Position numbers and translations under genes: made by a program
Shown here: one piece after another, positions 33,542 to 42,826 of the stretch
How the letters are laid out: the number at the start of each line of letters is the position of its first letter
Numbering within the stretch: the stretch's first letter is position 1
Assembly: GCA_003223255.1 (NCBI GenBank)
Contig: QHYJ01000137.1
Location: forward strand, 1 to 64,000
Direction: 5' to 3'
DNA from: Acidobacteriota bacterium
Lineage (GTDB): Bacteria; Acidobacteriota; Terriglobia; Acidiferrales; UBA7541
DNA: 64,000 bases
Notes under the pieces: generated by a model
What the model was told of the DNA's origin: nothing
What the model saw: only the letters and a program-made list of their open reading frames with translations
Databases searched by the model: none

Positions 33542-35088
33542 CTAGTTCACTTTTTCTGCGATGGATTTCGCTTGAAGGAACAGCAGCAAATAATCTTTCC
33601 CACCGGTCTTGGAATCCGTTCCCGACATGTTAAAGCCGCCGAACGGGTGCGCACCAACCATCGCGCCAGTGCACTTGCGGTTCAAATACAAATTGCCGAC
33701 GTGGAACATCTCCTCGGCCTTGCGGATCTTTTCCGGATTTTTCGTAAACACGGAACCGGTCAAACCAAATTCTGTGTTGTTGGCGATTTCCAGCGCCTCG
33801 TCGTAATTCTTTGCTTTGATGACGGCTAGCACGGGGCCGAACACTTCTTCTTGCGCCAGCCGCGCTTTCGGAGGCACATCGGCGATAATCGTCGGCTCGA
33901 TGAAATAGCCGTGGCCGGCAGCGCGCTTTCCTCCTGCGACCAGCCGCCCTTCCTTCTTGCCCACTTCGATGTAGTCCAAAATCGACTTCATTGCCGACTC
34001 GTTGATTACCGGCCCCATGTAGTTGCTGGGATCGTCGCTCGGCCCGACGGTGATCTTTTTTGTGCGGTCGACGAGTTTTTGCAGGAACGTGTCGTAAACC
34101 TTCTGGGAAACAATGGCTCGCGAGCAGGCCGAGCACTTCTGCCCTTGATAGCCAAACGCCGCCGCCACCGTTCCTTCCACGGCCGAATCAATGTCCGCTT
34201 CCTCATCGACCACAATCGCGTCCTTGCCACCCATCTCCAGCACGGTCCGCTTGATCCAAACTCGCTGATGCGCAAGCCAACTTCTTTCGAGCCGGTAAAT
34301 CCGACGTAGCGCGTCTTTGCGTGCGTCACCAGCGTATCGCCGACGGCGCCGCCCGACCCCGTAATGAAATTCACCGCTTCCTTGGGAACGCCCGCTTCAT
34401 AAAGGATGTCAATGAATTTCGCCGCGATTGTCGGCGAATCGCTTGCCGGTTTCAGAACCACGGTGTTGCCGGTCACAAGCGAAGCGACCACAAGGCCAGC
34501 CATGATTGCACAGGGGAAATTCCACGGCGGAACCACTACGCCAACTCCGAGCGGTATATACACCAGGTAGTTGCGTTCCCCACGCATGGGGGTCAATTTT
34601 TGCGGCTCCGCCAAGCGCAGCATTTCGCGCCCGTAAAATTCGCAGAAATCAATCGTCTCCGCGATGTCCGCGTCCGCTTCCACCCAGGTTTTTCCAACTT
34701 CGTAGCAAACCAGCGCATTTAATTCAAATTTTCGTTCGCGGACCATCTGCGCCGCACGGAACAGGGACTTCACGCGCTCCTGCGCCGGCACCTTTTTCCA
34801 CGTGTCGAAATATTTGTTGGCGGCTTCCACCGCCTGCTTGGCCATGTCTGCCGTGGCATTTTGAAAGATACCGATCACTTCCGCAGGCCGCGACGGGTTG
34901 GTCGAATTGCGCTTGCTTGGCGTGGTCACCTTCTGCCCGCCCAGCCACATCGGATACTCGCGGCCAAATTCGGACTTCACCTTTTTCAACGCGTCTTCCA
35001 TGCGTTTGCGGTTTTCGGGTTTCGAAAAATCAATAAACGGCTCGTTGGTGAACTCCGTCAGGTGTAGTTTCTGTTCAGCGGTGGCCAC
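33542..35088 (-). pseudogene. 1-pyrroline-5-carboxylate dehydrogenase (P5CDH), broken by a ~28-base deletion
   Basis: The enzyme oxidises P5C to glutamate in proline/arginine catabolism. N-terminal piece (34264-35088): PWNFPCAIMAGLVVASLVTGNTVVLKPAS and GFTGSKEVGLRISE. C-terminal piece (33542-34260): WIKRTVLEMGGKDAIVVDE, the catalytic Cys in GQKCSACSR, and EEVFGPVLAVI. Family members have about ten residues (AAGRLAPGQT in Thermus) between LRISE and WIKR. Only two bases remain here, so about 28 bases are missing and the frame is broken near 34260. It could be real loss or assembly error. The nearest relative is the stand-alone type (RocA/PruA), not the bifunctional PutA. Confidence 0.85.
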
Positions 35089-35213
35089 GGCGCATTCCTC
35101 CTCAAGCGAAGTACAAATCGTTCATTGGCCAAAACATTGTACAGCGCCTACAAAGTCACCCACAAGCAGGCGGGCTTTAGGCGTCTTGGACGGCGAACAG
35201 AGGATATGGACGA

Positions 35214-36920
35214 TTATTCCACAAAGTGGAACTGGATTTTGACGGTGACACGCGCGGCGACCGGCCTGCCGTTCTCCCTTGCGGGCTCGTATTTGTAGTT
35301 TTTCACTGCACGCAACGCTGGCCAGCGCAACGAGGGAGGCCCTGACAGCACTCTCGGAGAGGTAACGTTTCCTTCCGTGTCAATGATCGCGTCGATCACT
35401 ACGCTTCCGGTTTCAAAGTCCCGCAAATCATCGAGCGAAGCAATCGCTCGCTCCGATTGAATCAGCTTCGGTGGCACAAGGCCGGGAGTCGAGGACGGGG
35501 TGGAGATGGAATTGACCGGCTTTGTCGGCAAAGAACGGACGGGCGAGGACCTCTCTATGGAATCCGACGCCGCGCTTCTTTCTTTGACCACGGGCTTCTC
35601 TATGGTTCCGGCAGGCAAGGAGGAGCCCGTGACCCTACCGTTCCCAGCCGTACTCTTTATGGCAACTTCACTCGACGAAGTCGTACGAGGGGAGATCTCT
35701 TTCACAGTAATGGAAGGATTGTTTCCGGGATTCGCTGTTGCGGTTTGCGTCTCCGCCGACACCGGACGGCGCGGAGATACGGTAGTGGTGACTCCGCCTG
35801 CCCAGGAAGAGACCGGTAACTTTCTTGATCGTTGTAGCCAAGGAACCCACCTTTGGTACCAGGCCGTTCCCATCAACGCCACCAGAATGCTGCTCAGAAT
35901 TGCGATCCGCAGAATTCCTGCTCGAAACCCGGGAGTGAGTTGCCCGCGTGCCCGGAAAGACCGCTTGCGGCCTGGCAGCGCCTTGCGGAAAACCAGCGCC
36001 GGCTTGGGCGCCAGATTCTGACTCGGCGCGGCTACCTGGTCGGGCTTTGGCCCACTCTCCGTGGGAAATGCATCAGCCGTTAGTTCCGCCCAGGGAATTC
36101 TTTCCGTTTGATAACCAGGTGCCTCAGCCTGTGATGTGTCTGTATCGGAAGGCGCTCGAATAGTTTTCGGAATTGCGGCAGGCTCAGCCTGCACCGACTC
36201 CGGTTGTGTTTGAAGCTGTTGCAATTGGCTGCGCAGCGCTTCAATTTCTCTCTTCAGCGATTCCACTTCCTCCGCACTCGGAGGCGGGGCAGTCTCATCG
36301 AGCTCATCATCCGTGGTTTCCGCGGATGAGATCATCTCAACGGCTGCAATCACCGTTGCATCTTTGGGCAGCAATGCCGTGGCTGCCGAAAACTCTATGC
36401 CCCAAAATCCAGGCGCCGGCTCGGTAAATTCCAGCTCTACGTAGCATTCGGTGGGGCGGTACGCGCGCTTTCGAATTACTTGCGTGACGACTTCACGCCT
36501 GGATTCTTCGTTGCTTAAGAAAAGGAGTTGGCCAGGGGTTACCGCGGCGGTTAGCCGGATCACTGCGCCCTTTTCAAAAACCAGCATTGTCGAAGCGGAT
36601 TCGGAAAAGAGTTCACGTTCTCCCGAAACGTCGCCGCCACGCGCGCCGGTCACCCGCACCCGCACTTCGCGGGCCAGGCCGTTGACTTTGGGAAGGGGTT
36701 TCGTTTTCAGCGGGGTGACGGCATCTGCCCCAAGCTCTGCCGACGATGGCTCGGGGGAAGCGCTTGCCTTCGACTCGGTGGAATGGAGTCCCTCGGGCAA
36801 AGGGCCATGCTCTGTTCTATCTGCGCCCTGCGGATCGACCGAAAACTCTTCTGGGGCAGAATTCGAAGACGCCCGGGAAGGCAATGCCGTCGAAGAGGTT
36901 CTGTCCTCTGCGGAAGACAA
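35214..36920 (-). CDS. PilZ-like domain, membrane helix and TonB C-terminal domain in one protein
   Basis: The 568-residue protein begins with a low-complexity stretch (1-75). A PilZ-like region follows (about 80-176; PGQLLFLSNEES, EFTEPAPGFWGIEF), then a coiled-coil (VESLKREIEALRSQLQQLQTQ, about 215-235). One helix (AILSSILVALMGTAWYQRW, near residue 335) precedes a long Ser/Thr/Pro linker and a TonB-type C-terminus (about 490-568; VVIDAIIDTEGNVTSPRVLS, AVKNYKYEPARENGRPV). The TonB part would be periplasmic and the PilZ-like part cytoplasmic. The start is TTG at 36920, eight bases after AAAGGA. Domain calls are moderate; TonB is firm. No ExbBD neighbour is present. Confidence 0.75.
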   Translation of the reverse strand: MSSAEDRTSSTALPSRASSNSAPEEFSVDPQGADRTEHGPLPEGLHSTESKASASPEPSSAELGADAVTPLKTKPLPKVNGLAREVRVRVTGARGGDVSGERELFSESASTMLVFEKGAVIRLTAAVTPGQLLFLSNEESRREVVTQVIRKRAYRPTECYVELEFTEPAPGFWGIEFSAATALLPKDATVIAAVEMISSAETTDDELDETAPPPSAEEVESLKREIEALRSQLQQLQTQPESVQAEPAAIPKTIRAPSDTDTSQAEAPGYQTERIPWAELTADAFPTESGPKPDQVAAPSQNLAPKPALVFRKALPGRKRSFRARGQLTPGFRAGILRIAILSSILVALMGTAWYQRWVPWLQRSRKLPVSSWAGGVTTTVSPRRPVSAETQTATANPGNNPSITVKEISPRTTSSSEVAIKSTAGNGRVTGSSLPAGTIEKPVVKERSAASDSIERSSPVRSLPTKPVNSISTPSSTPGLVPPKLIQSERAIASLDDLRDFETGSVVIDAIIDTEGNVTSPRVLSGPPSLRWPALRAVKNYKYEPARENGRPVAARVTVKIQFHFVE

Positions 36921-37122
36921 ATCCGCCGTCCTTTATGCGCTGGGTGTGCGAGGGGGCACCCCTGCGAATGAGATTCTAGACCGTATCTAGCCGTCCAATG
37001 ACCAGGGCAGCCAAACTAAGCATACTATGCTTTCATCCCGCCTAGCCTACTCGCTAACGTACTGTCGTGCGCAAACTACATACAGGAGACTGCGGGAATA
37101 TCGCGTAATAAATGCAGCCACT
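36921..37122. other. Intergenic region between the TonB-like gene and the SUMF1-domain gene
   Basis: This stretch of ~200 bases holds no recognisable gene. Upstream (minus-strand) of the TonB-like gene no good promoter was seen, and no terminator hairpin with a T-tract stands out for the SUMF1 gene. Confidence 0.3.
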
Positions 37123-37803
37123 TCAGGTTGTCAAACAGCGGGCAACACGAAAGCCATAGTCTGCGTATTGGAACTCCGGCGGAATGCTGGAACGCGCTGC
37201 GTTGCGGCTCACTTTGATGTGGTGCCGCCAGGCGCCGCCGCGCGACGCGCGCCGTTTACCGCCGGCTGGCCCTTGCGGATTACGCTTGGGCGAATAGCGG
37301 TAGTAAGCCGCGTCGTACCAGTCCGCGCACCATTCGTGGACATTGTCTCCCATATTATAGAGACCGTAAGAATTGGGAGCATACAGGCCTACCGGCTCCG
37401 GCCCGCTCACCCAGCGGTTCGCATAGTCGGGGAGCGACTCCGGCGGCGAATCTCCCCAGGAATAATCCGAGCCCTCCGTCCCGCCACGGGCCGCGCACTC
37501 CCATTCGGCTTCCGTCGGCAAGCGATAACGCTTGCCCGCTATCTTGCTTAGCCAATCGCAATAGGCCGTAGCTTCATGCCAAGAAACCGCGACCACCGGC
37601 ATTTTGGGGTGACCGAAATTCGAGTCAGTCCAACAAGGAGGCGGGGAAGCGCTTGTCCCATCAAGAAAGTGTCGATACTCGGCATTCGTTACTTGGTATG
37701 CGGCCAATGCAAAGGAGTCGACCCAGACGCGATGGGTGGGCTTTTCATCATCGCGCCCGGTTTCGCATCCCATGCAAAACCACTGCTCCGGGATGCGAAC
37801 CAT
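37123..37803 (-). CDS. SUMF1/FGE-domain protein, lacks the FGE active-site cysteines
   Basis: The 226-residue protein has the formylglycine-generating-enzyme-type fold: MGCETGRDDEKPTHRVWVDSF, YQVTNAEYRHFL, VVAVSWHEATAYCDWLS, RLPTEAEWECAARGG, NVHEWCADWY and RGGAWRHHIKVSRNAARSS. In true FGEs the last block carries two cysteines; here the block is HHIKVSRNAARSS without Cys. It is probably not a sulphatase activator but a SUMF1-type protein of other role. Its 5' end overlaps the 3' end of the fhs frame by 56 bases. Confidence 0.82.
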   Translation of the reverse strand: MVRIPEQWFCMGCETGRDDEKPTHRVWVDSFALAAYQVTNAEYRHFLDGTSASPPPCWTDSNFGHPKMPVVAVSWHEATAYCDWLSKIAGKRYRLPTEAEWECAARGGTEGSDYSWGDSPPESLPDYANRWVSGPEPVGLYAPNSYGLYNMGDNVHEWCADWYDAAYYRYSPKRNPQGPAGGKRRASRGGAWRHHIKVSRNAARSSIPPEFQYADYGFRVARCLTT

Positions 37804-39445
37804 GACGGGCTCGATGAATTGCGCCTCCGCGCCCCCCTCTCCCCTCCTTCTTGTAGTCGTCCACGTCGATCGAGGCGGCGCGAGAAATCTTTGGCAGGCC
37901 GGGCATCAGCATCATGCTGCCCGAGATCGCCACGACGAAACCGGCGCCGGCGGAAAGCGATGCGTTGTTTACGTTCAGGGTCCAGCCCGTGGGTACGCCG
38001 AGACGTTTGGGGTCGTCGGATAGCGAGTATTGCGTCTTCGCGATACAAACCGGCAGCTTTCCATAGCCCCAGTCCGAGAACTGCCGCAGCTTGGCGGCAG
38101 CTTGTTCCGAGAATTTCACGTCGCTGGCACCGTAGATGTTCTGCGCCACTTTCTTGATCTTGTCCTCGAGCGGTGCATCGAACGTGTAGAGCGGATGCAC
38201 ACCAGGGGACGGGTTTTTGGCGATGGCCTCGACCACCTTTTCCGCCAGTTCTTTCGCGCCGGACCCGCCTTTCGCAAAACCTTCGGAAAGCGCACTGACA
38301 ACGTCACGCTCCGCGCAATATTCTGCCAGTCGCTTCAATTCGGACTCGGAATCGTCGGGAAAGCGATTGATGGCCGCGACAATGGGCACAGCGAAATTCT
38401 TCAGGATCTCGATATGCTTGGCAAGATTGGGCAACCCGCGTTCAAAGTCACCTTCCCCTTGGTTTTTCATGCTCCGCACCGTTGTGACCAAGACTGCCGC
38501 GGCCGGCTCGATGCCCGATTGTTGCATGACGATGTCGAAATATTTTTCTGCTCCCAAATCAGAAGCAAAACCGCACTCATTCACGACGTAATCCGCAAGC
38601 CGCAACCCCATCTCCTGGCAAACCACACTGCTCGTGCCGTGGGCGATGTTTCCAAAAGGGCCCGCGTGAACAAAAGCGGGAGTGCCGTCCGTAGTTTGCA
38701 CGAGATTAGGAAGAATCGCTTCATTCAGGAGCGCCATCATGCCGCCCGTTGCGGACAAGTCCTTCGCGCAGACGGGTTTCCCCTCCCGCGTGACCCCGAC
38801 AACGACGGCATCCAGCCGCTTGCGAAGACCTTTGCGGTCCTTGGCAAGAGCAATGATGGCCATGATTTCTGAAGCCGCAGTAATGATGAAACCGGTCTGG
38901 CGTTTGGCGTCTTCTTTCTTGCTATCGAGCGAGACCAGGATGTGGCGCAAAGCGCGATCGTTCATGTCCATCGTGCGCGGCCAGGTAATCTGTCCGGGAT
39001 CGAGTTGCAGCCCGTTGCCGTGAAAGAGATGCGCGTCCACCAGCGCCGCAAGCAGATTGTGCGCGGAAGCAATGGCATGAAAATCGCCATTGAAATGAAG
39101 ATTGATTTTGGAGCTGGGCTCGATTTGTGAGAGACCACCGCCTGCCGCGCCTCCTTTCATCCCAAAAACAGGGCCGAGCGACGGCTCACGCGAGGTGATA
39201 ATGACTTTCTTTCCGATATGTGCAAGACCCTGCGTCAGGCTGATTGCCGTGACCGTCTTGCCTTCTCCGGCAGCGGTGGGGGTGGTCGCCGTGACCAGGA
39301 TGACCTTGCCGCGCCGCTTGAACGCGGGATCGGAGAGGAGCTCAAGCCGGACTTTGCCGCTGTCCGACCCAATTTGCTCGAAGGATCTTTCAGGGAGTTC
39401 GAGCTTGCGGGCTACCGCTTGAATCGGAAGAAGAGTGTTTGCCAT
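37748..39445 (-). CDS. fhs: Formate-tetrahydrofolate ligase, C-terminus abnormal
   Basis: The enzyme makes 10-formyl-THF from formate, THF and ATP. The start is ATG 39445 (MANTLLPIQAVARKLEL). The P-loop is VTATTPTAAGEGKTV; SREPSLGPVFGMKGGAAGGG, HFNGDFHAIASAHNL and TGGMMALLNEAILPNLVQT are family blocks. The family ends MPGLPK-x-PAAE-IDVD-x-DGRIVGLF; here the last part after IDVDDYKKEG runs into an unrelated, Gly/Arg-rich 30-residue tail. A deletion joining the end of fhs to the start of the next gene would explain it. Catalytic parts are intact, so activity may remain. Confidence 0.9.
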   Translation of the reverse strand: MANTLLPIQAVARKLELPERSFEQIGSDSGKVRLELLSDPAFKRRGKVILVTATTPTAAGEGKTVTAISLTQGLAHIGKKVIITSREPSLGPVFGMKGGAAGGGLSQIEPSSKINLHFNGDFHAIASAHNLLAALVDAHLFHGNGLQLDPGQITWPRTMDMNDRALRHILVSLDSKKEDAKRQTGFIITAASEIMAIIALAKDRKGLRKRLDAVVVGVTREGKPVCAKDLSATGGMMALLNEAILPNLVQTTDGTPAFVHAGPFGNIAHGTSSVVCQEMGLRLADYVVNECGFASDLGAEKYFDIVMQQSGIEPAAAVLVTTVRSMKNQGEGDFERGLPNLAKHIEILKNFAVPIVAAINRFPDDSESELKRLAEYCAERDVVSALSEGFAKGGSGAKELAEKVVEAIAKNPSPGVHPLYTFDAPLEDKIKKVAQNIYGASDVKFSEQAAAKLRQFSDWGYGKLPVCIAKTQYSLSDDPKRLGVPTGWTLNVNNASLSAGAGFVVAISGSMMLMPGLPKISRAASIDVDDYKKEGRGGRGGAIHRARHGSHPGAVVLHGMRNRAR

Positions 39446-39562
39446 GAAAGTTGTGGGGCTATTGGGCGCCAAAGGATTCTGAGCGCGGGAAAAAAGATTA
39501 TCACAAATTCTGGCGCGAAGAGCGATTGCGCCCGGCAAGTGTTGCTCTGCAAGACGACCCTG

Positions 39563-40627
39563 CTAATCGGTGGAATCCAGGCTCAGCTTCTGGATGCGCC
39601 AATTGAGCAGCTCCGCGACGAAAAGCTCGTTCTCACTCGGGCAGGCGATTTCGTGGATCCAGCCAAACTGGCCAAGCTGCTTGCCGGATTTGCCCAGGAC
39701 GCCGACGACCTTGCCCTCAAGAGTCATCTTGTAAATGCGACCTGGAAAAGCATCCGAGGCGTAAAGAACCTGACGGGGTCCGGGCGCGATGCAGATGGCC
39801 CAGGGCGCGCCGGGCGCCATCGTGCCCGTAGTGGCGGTAGGCTTATTGCCGATGGCCGGGCGGGCATCGGCAGGAGCAGCCACGTCGATGGTGAACTGCC
39901 GAAGAAATTTCCCAGTCGTGTCGAAAACTTGGATGCGGCGGTTGCCGCGGTCGGCGACATAGATATGGTCATGCGCATCTACTGCGATGCTGTGCGGCGT
40001 GTTGAATTGGCCAGGTCCGCCACCGGGCTCGCCGAAGGACATCAGCCAGTTGCCGTCCTTATCCACTTTTGCGACCCGCGAATTGATATAGCCGTCGCTG
40101 ATGTACGTGTTTCCCGCAGAGTCCCACGCGACATCGGTCACTTGACGAAACATCCCGTCCACCGGCGGCAGTGGGGGCCTCACATGCTTTAGCGGCTCGG
40201 TGCCTTCGTCCGAAGCTTCCTGCTTGCGGCCGAACACCAGAGCGACGCGGCCTTCGGGATTGAATTTGATCACCATGTCCGAGCCCTTGTCGGTGACCCA
40301 AATGTTATCTTCCTTGTCGACTTTTACCATGTGGGCAAAGGACCAGGCATAGAGATGGTGGCCAATCTCGCGGACAAATTTTCCATCGGGAGCGAACTCG
40401 AGCAGTTGCGCGGCGGCCGCGGCATAAGCGGGGCCCGTCGTGCTCCCGCGCGAGAACACAAAGATGTGGCCCTTCGAATTCACCGCCACGCCGGTGGCTT
40501 CACCAAGATAGAGGTCAGAGGGGAGCTGGAGAAAATCCGGCGCAGAATGGAAGCGGATTTCCGGCGGCTCCTGAGCGAACACGGGAGCAGCGAGCCACAG
40601 GACGAGGAGCAATAAAAAGTGTTTCAT
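39563..40627 (-). CDS. Secreted six-bladed propeller protein with NHL-type repeats
   Basis: A signal peptide (MKHFLLLLVLWLAAPVFAQ) leads into repeats of the NHL type: GVAVNSKGHIFVFSRG, VKVDKEDNIWVTDKGSD, DVAWDSAGNTYISDG and SIAVDAHDHIYVADRGNRRIQVFD. This layout recalls the beta-propeller of peptidyl-alpha-hydroxyglycine alpha-amidating lyase, but the known Zn and Ca ligands are not certain here. It is probably an exported binding or lyase protein; function is not fixed. It follows the fhs gene at 117 bases on the same strand. Confidence 0.75.
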   Translation of the reverse strand: MKHFLLLLVLWLAAPVFAQEPPEIRFHSAPDFLQLPSDLYLGEATGVAVNSKGHIFVFSRGSTTGPAYAAAAAQLLEFAPDGKFVREIGHHLYAWSFAHMVKVDKEDNIWVTDKGSDMVIKFNPEGRVALVFGRKQEASDEGTEPLKHVRPPLPPVDGMFRQVTDVAWDSAGNTYISDGYINSRVAKVDKDGNWLMSFGEPGGGPGQFNTPHSIAVDAHDHIYVADRGNRRIQVFDTTGKFLRQFTIDVAAPADARPAIGNKPTATTGTMAPGAPWAICIAPGPRQVLYASDAFPGRIYKMTLEGKVVGVLGKSGKQLGQFGWIHEIACPSENELFVAELLNWRIQKLSLDSTD

Positions 40628-40675
40628 CGGAACCGGCCTCCTTGGCCGCTCGGCATCATACGCGGATTTGCGACG

Positions 40676-41062
40676 TCAGTCGCCGGTTAATGCCTTGTAC
40701 TGCGCTACGGTTAAGGGAACCACGGAGAGACGGCCTTGCCGGACCAGCGGCGAATCGGTGAAGAGTTTGTTCGACTTGATTTGCGCCAGGGTCGTAGGCT
40801 TCGCGAGGGGTTTCCCTGCCTTGATGGTGACCACAGGATTCTTGGGGTTCGAAGCGTCCACGGAGACGACGGTCGCGGTGCCGACCGCGGTCTTTTGGTC
40901 GCCGGTTTCGTAAATAATGAGCCGTGTCCCCGGCGTCATCTCGCGAAGGTTTCTCCGTGCGACGGGATTGGAGACGCCATCCCACTCCGTGACCTTGTCG
41001 CGCTGCAAATCGGCAAAAGAATATTCGGAAGGTTCAGTTTTGAGCAGATAGTCCGGGGGCAT
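40676..41062 (-). CDS. EVE-domain protein
   Basis: The 128-residue product starts at ATG 41062 (MPPDYLLKTEPSEYSFADLQ), nine codons inside the longer frame and at the conserved start. The EVE pattern is complete: WDGVSNPVARRNLREMTPGTRLIIYETGDQKTAVGTATVVSV. EVE domains bind modified bases in DNA or RNA (PUA-like superfamily); function here is unassigned. It is 49 bases upstream (minus strand) of the propeller gene. Confidence 0.87.
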   Translation of the reverse strand: MPPDYLLKTEPSEYSFADLQRDKVTEWDGVSNPVARRNLREMTPGTRLIIYETGDQKTAVGTATVVSVDASNPKNPVVTIKAGKPLAKPTTLAQIKSNKLFTDSPLVRQGRLSVVPLTVAQYKALTGD

Positions 41063-41235
41063 AAATTGTGTACCTCCACAAATCAAGGCCCATTATTCTA
41101 CACAAGAAGACCGAACTAAGCGCCAAGCGGCAGGTCCTCCTTGCTGATTTCTCTTGAAGAGGCTGGCAGGGCAGCTAGTTGTAGTTGTAGAAGAGCTCGG
41201 TCACTGCCATCCGAGCAGGTATTCCACCGGAAGTC

Positions 41236-42825
41236 CTATCGAAGTTCGCGGATGATTTCGCGGGCGGCATTGGCACCGCTTGCGCCCGTCAGTCCATTGC
41301 CGGGATGGGTGCCGGACCCGCAGAGGAAGAGCCCGCGAATGGGCGTCTTGTAGCGCGCCCAATCCAGAACCGGGCGCATGGTGAAAAGCTGGTCCAGCGC
41401 TAGCTCGCCGTGAAAAATGTGGCCGCCCGTGAATCCGTAACAGGTTTCCAAATCTTCGGGCGTGATGACTTGCACGCCTTCCACTAGGCTCGAAACGTTG
41501 GGTGCATAGGCGCCAAGCGTGTTGATCACCGTGAGGCCAAGTTCCCGCCGTCGTGAATCCCAATTGCCTTCCATCAGTTTAAGTGGAGCGAACTGCACGT
41601 AAGCGGATAGCACATGCTTGCCGTCGGGTGCGAGGGCCGGGTCGAGAATCGTGGGAATCGTGACGTCTAAGTACGGCGCTTTGGAAATCCCTCCGTACTT
41701 GGAATCATCGAAGGCGCGCTCGAGATAATCAATGTCCGGACCAATATGGATTCGTCCGGAAAGCGCACGGAGCGCATGCTCGTTGCTCTCGAGCGCCGAA
41801 AAACTGGGCAGACCACCTAGCGCAAGATTCACCTTGGCCACGTTGCCCTTCGCGCGGAAATTCTTGATGCGATTCGCAAAGACAGGATCGAGCAGCGAAG
41901 GATCGATGAGATGAAAGAACGTGCGCTTTGGATCGACGCCTGACACAACCGCCTCCACGGCGATTTCTTCTCCGCCCTTGAGCACGACGCCGGTGACCGC
42001 ACCATCTTTGATGCGAATTTGCTCGACCTCCGCGTCCGTGCGAATTTCCGCACCTGCTTCCTTGGCGGATTCGGCAAGCACGCGCGTGAGGGAGCCAAGG
42101 CCGCCGCGCGGAAAAGACGCGGAACCAACGGGATGAGCATCGGCTGCCGCTCGGAGAAGAAGGACCGCAGTAGACCCGGCGGACCAAGGGCCCAGAACAT
42201 TGCCGAAGATTCCGCGCGCCGCAATTACCGCGCGCAACAACTCCGTCTCAAAAAACTCGGCGACAAAATCCGCAACCGCCATGGGAGACCATCGGAAAAG
42301 ATTGAAGATGCCTTCTTTGCCTAGCCGGCGAACCCCGCGCCCCGTTTTGAACAGATTCCAGAAATCTTCGGGACTGGGCTTATCAATCGCGGGCGGCGTC
42401 ATGGAAGTAAGCTGCGTGAGAACTTCGGAAATGGATTCAAGAGACTCCGCGAATTCGGTATATTTCGCCGCATCTTTTTGCGAAAAATCCGCGATGCCCG
42501 CCGCAGTTTTGGCGGTGTCGTTGTAGAAAAAGAGTGCTTTGCCTTCCGGCGCAGGAGCGAAAACGCGGGGGTCAGGAGAAAAAATCTCACAGCTAAAACG
42601 GTAAAGCTGCATGTCGCGGACGATATCCGCCCGCAACGGGCCGAGCGTATGCGCCAGCGTGGAAGCACGAAAGCCGGGATAGAATTCTTCGGTGATGGCG
42701 CCGCCGCCGACCATTTCGCGGCGTTCGAGAACGAGCGGCTTGAATCCGCCCTTGGCCACATAGAAAGCGGCGATCAGGGCGTTGTGACCGCCGCCAATGA
42801 GAACCACACGCTGTCCGAGCGGCAT
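41236..42825 (-). CDS. FAD-dependent oxidoreductase of the PYROXD2 type, second of a tandem pair
   Basis: The 529-residue protein opens with VVLIGGGHNALIAAFYVAKGGFKPLVLERREMVGGGAI, a dinucleotide-binding Rossmann motif for FAD. LVPRG-type SFPRGGLGSLTRVLAESAKEAGAEI and the C-terminal LFLCGSGTHPGNGLTGASGANAAREI are typical of CrtI/PYROXD2-like enzymes. It is a paralogue of the upstream gene (42827-44362), starting one base after the stop of that gene. No carotenoid genes are near, so a desaturase role in carotenoids is unlikely. A function in amine or amino-acid oxidation is possible. Confidence 0.83.
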   Translation of the reverse strand: MPLGQRVVLIGGGHNALIAAFYVAKGGFKPLVLERREMVGGGAITEEFYPGFRASTLAHTLGPLRADIVRDMQLYRFSCEIFSPDPRVFAPAPEGKALFFYNDTAKTAAGIADFSQKDAAKYTEFAESLESISEVLTQLTSMTPPAIDKPSPEDFWNLFKTGRGVRRLGKEGIFNLFRWSPMAVADFVAEFFETELLRAVIAARGIFGNVLGPWSAGSTAVLLLRAAADAHPVGSASFPRGGLGSLTRVLAESAKEAGAEIRTDAEVEQIRIKDGAVTGVVLKGGEEIAVEAVVSGVDPKRTFFHLIDPSLLDPVFANRIKNFRAKGNVAKVNLALGGLPSFSALESNEHALRALSGRIHIGPDIDYLERAFDDSKYGGISKAPYLDVTIPTILDPALAPDGKHVLSAYVQFAPLKLMEGNWDSRRRELGLTVINTLGAYAPNVSSLVEGVQVITPEDLETCYGFTGGHIFHGELALDQLFTMRPVLDWARYKTPIRGLFLCGSGTHPGNGLTGASGANAAREIIRELR

Positions 42826-42826
42826 A

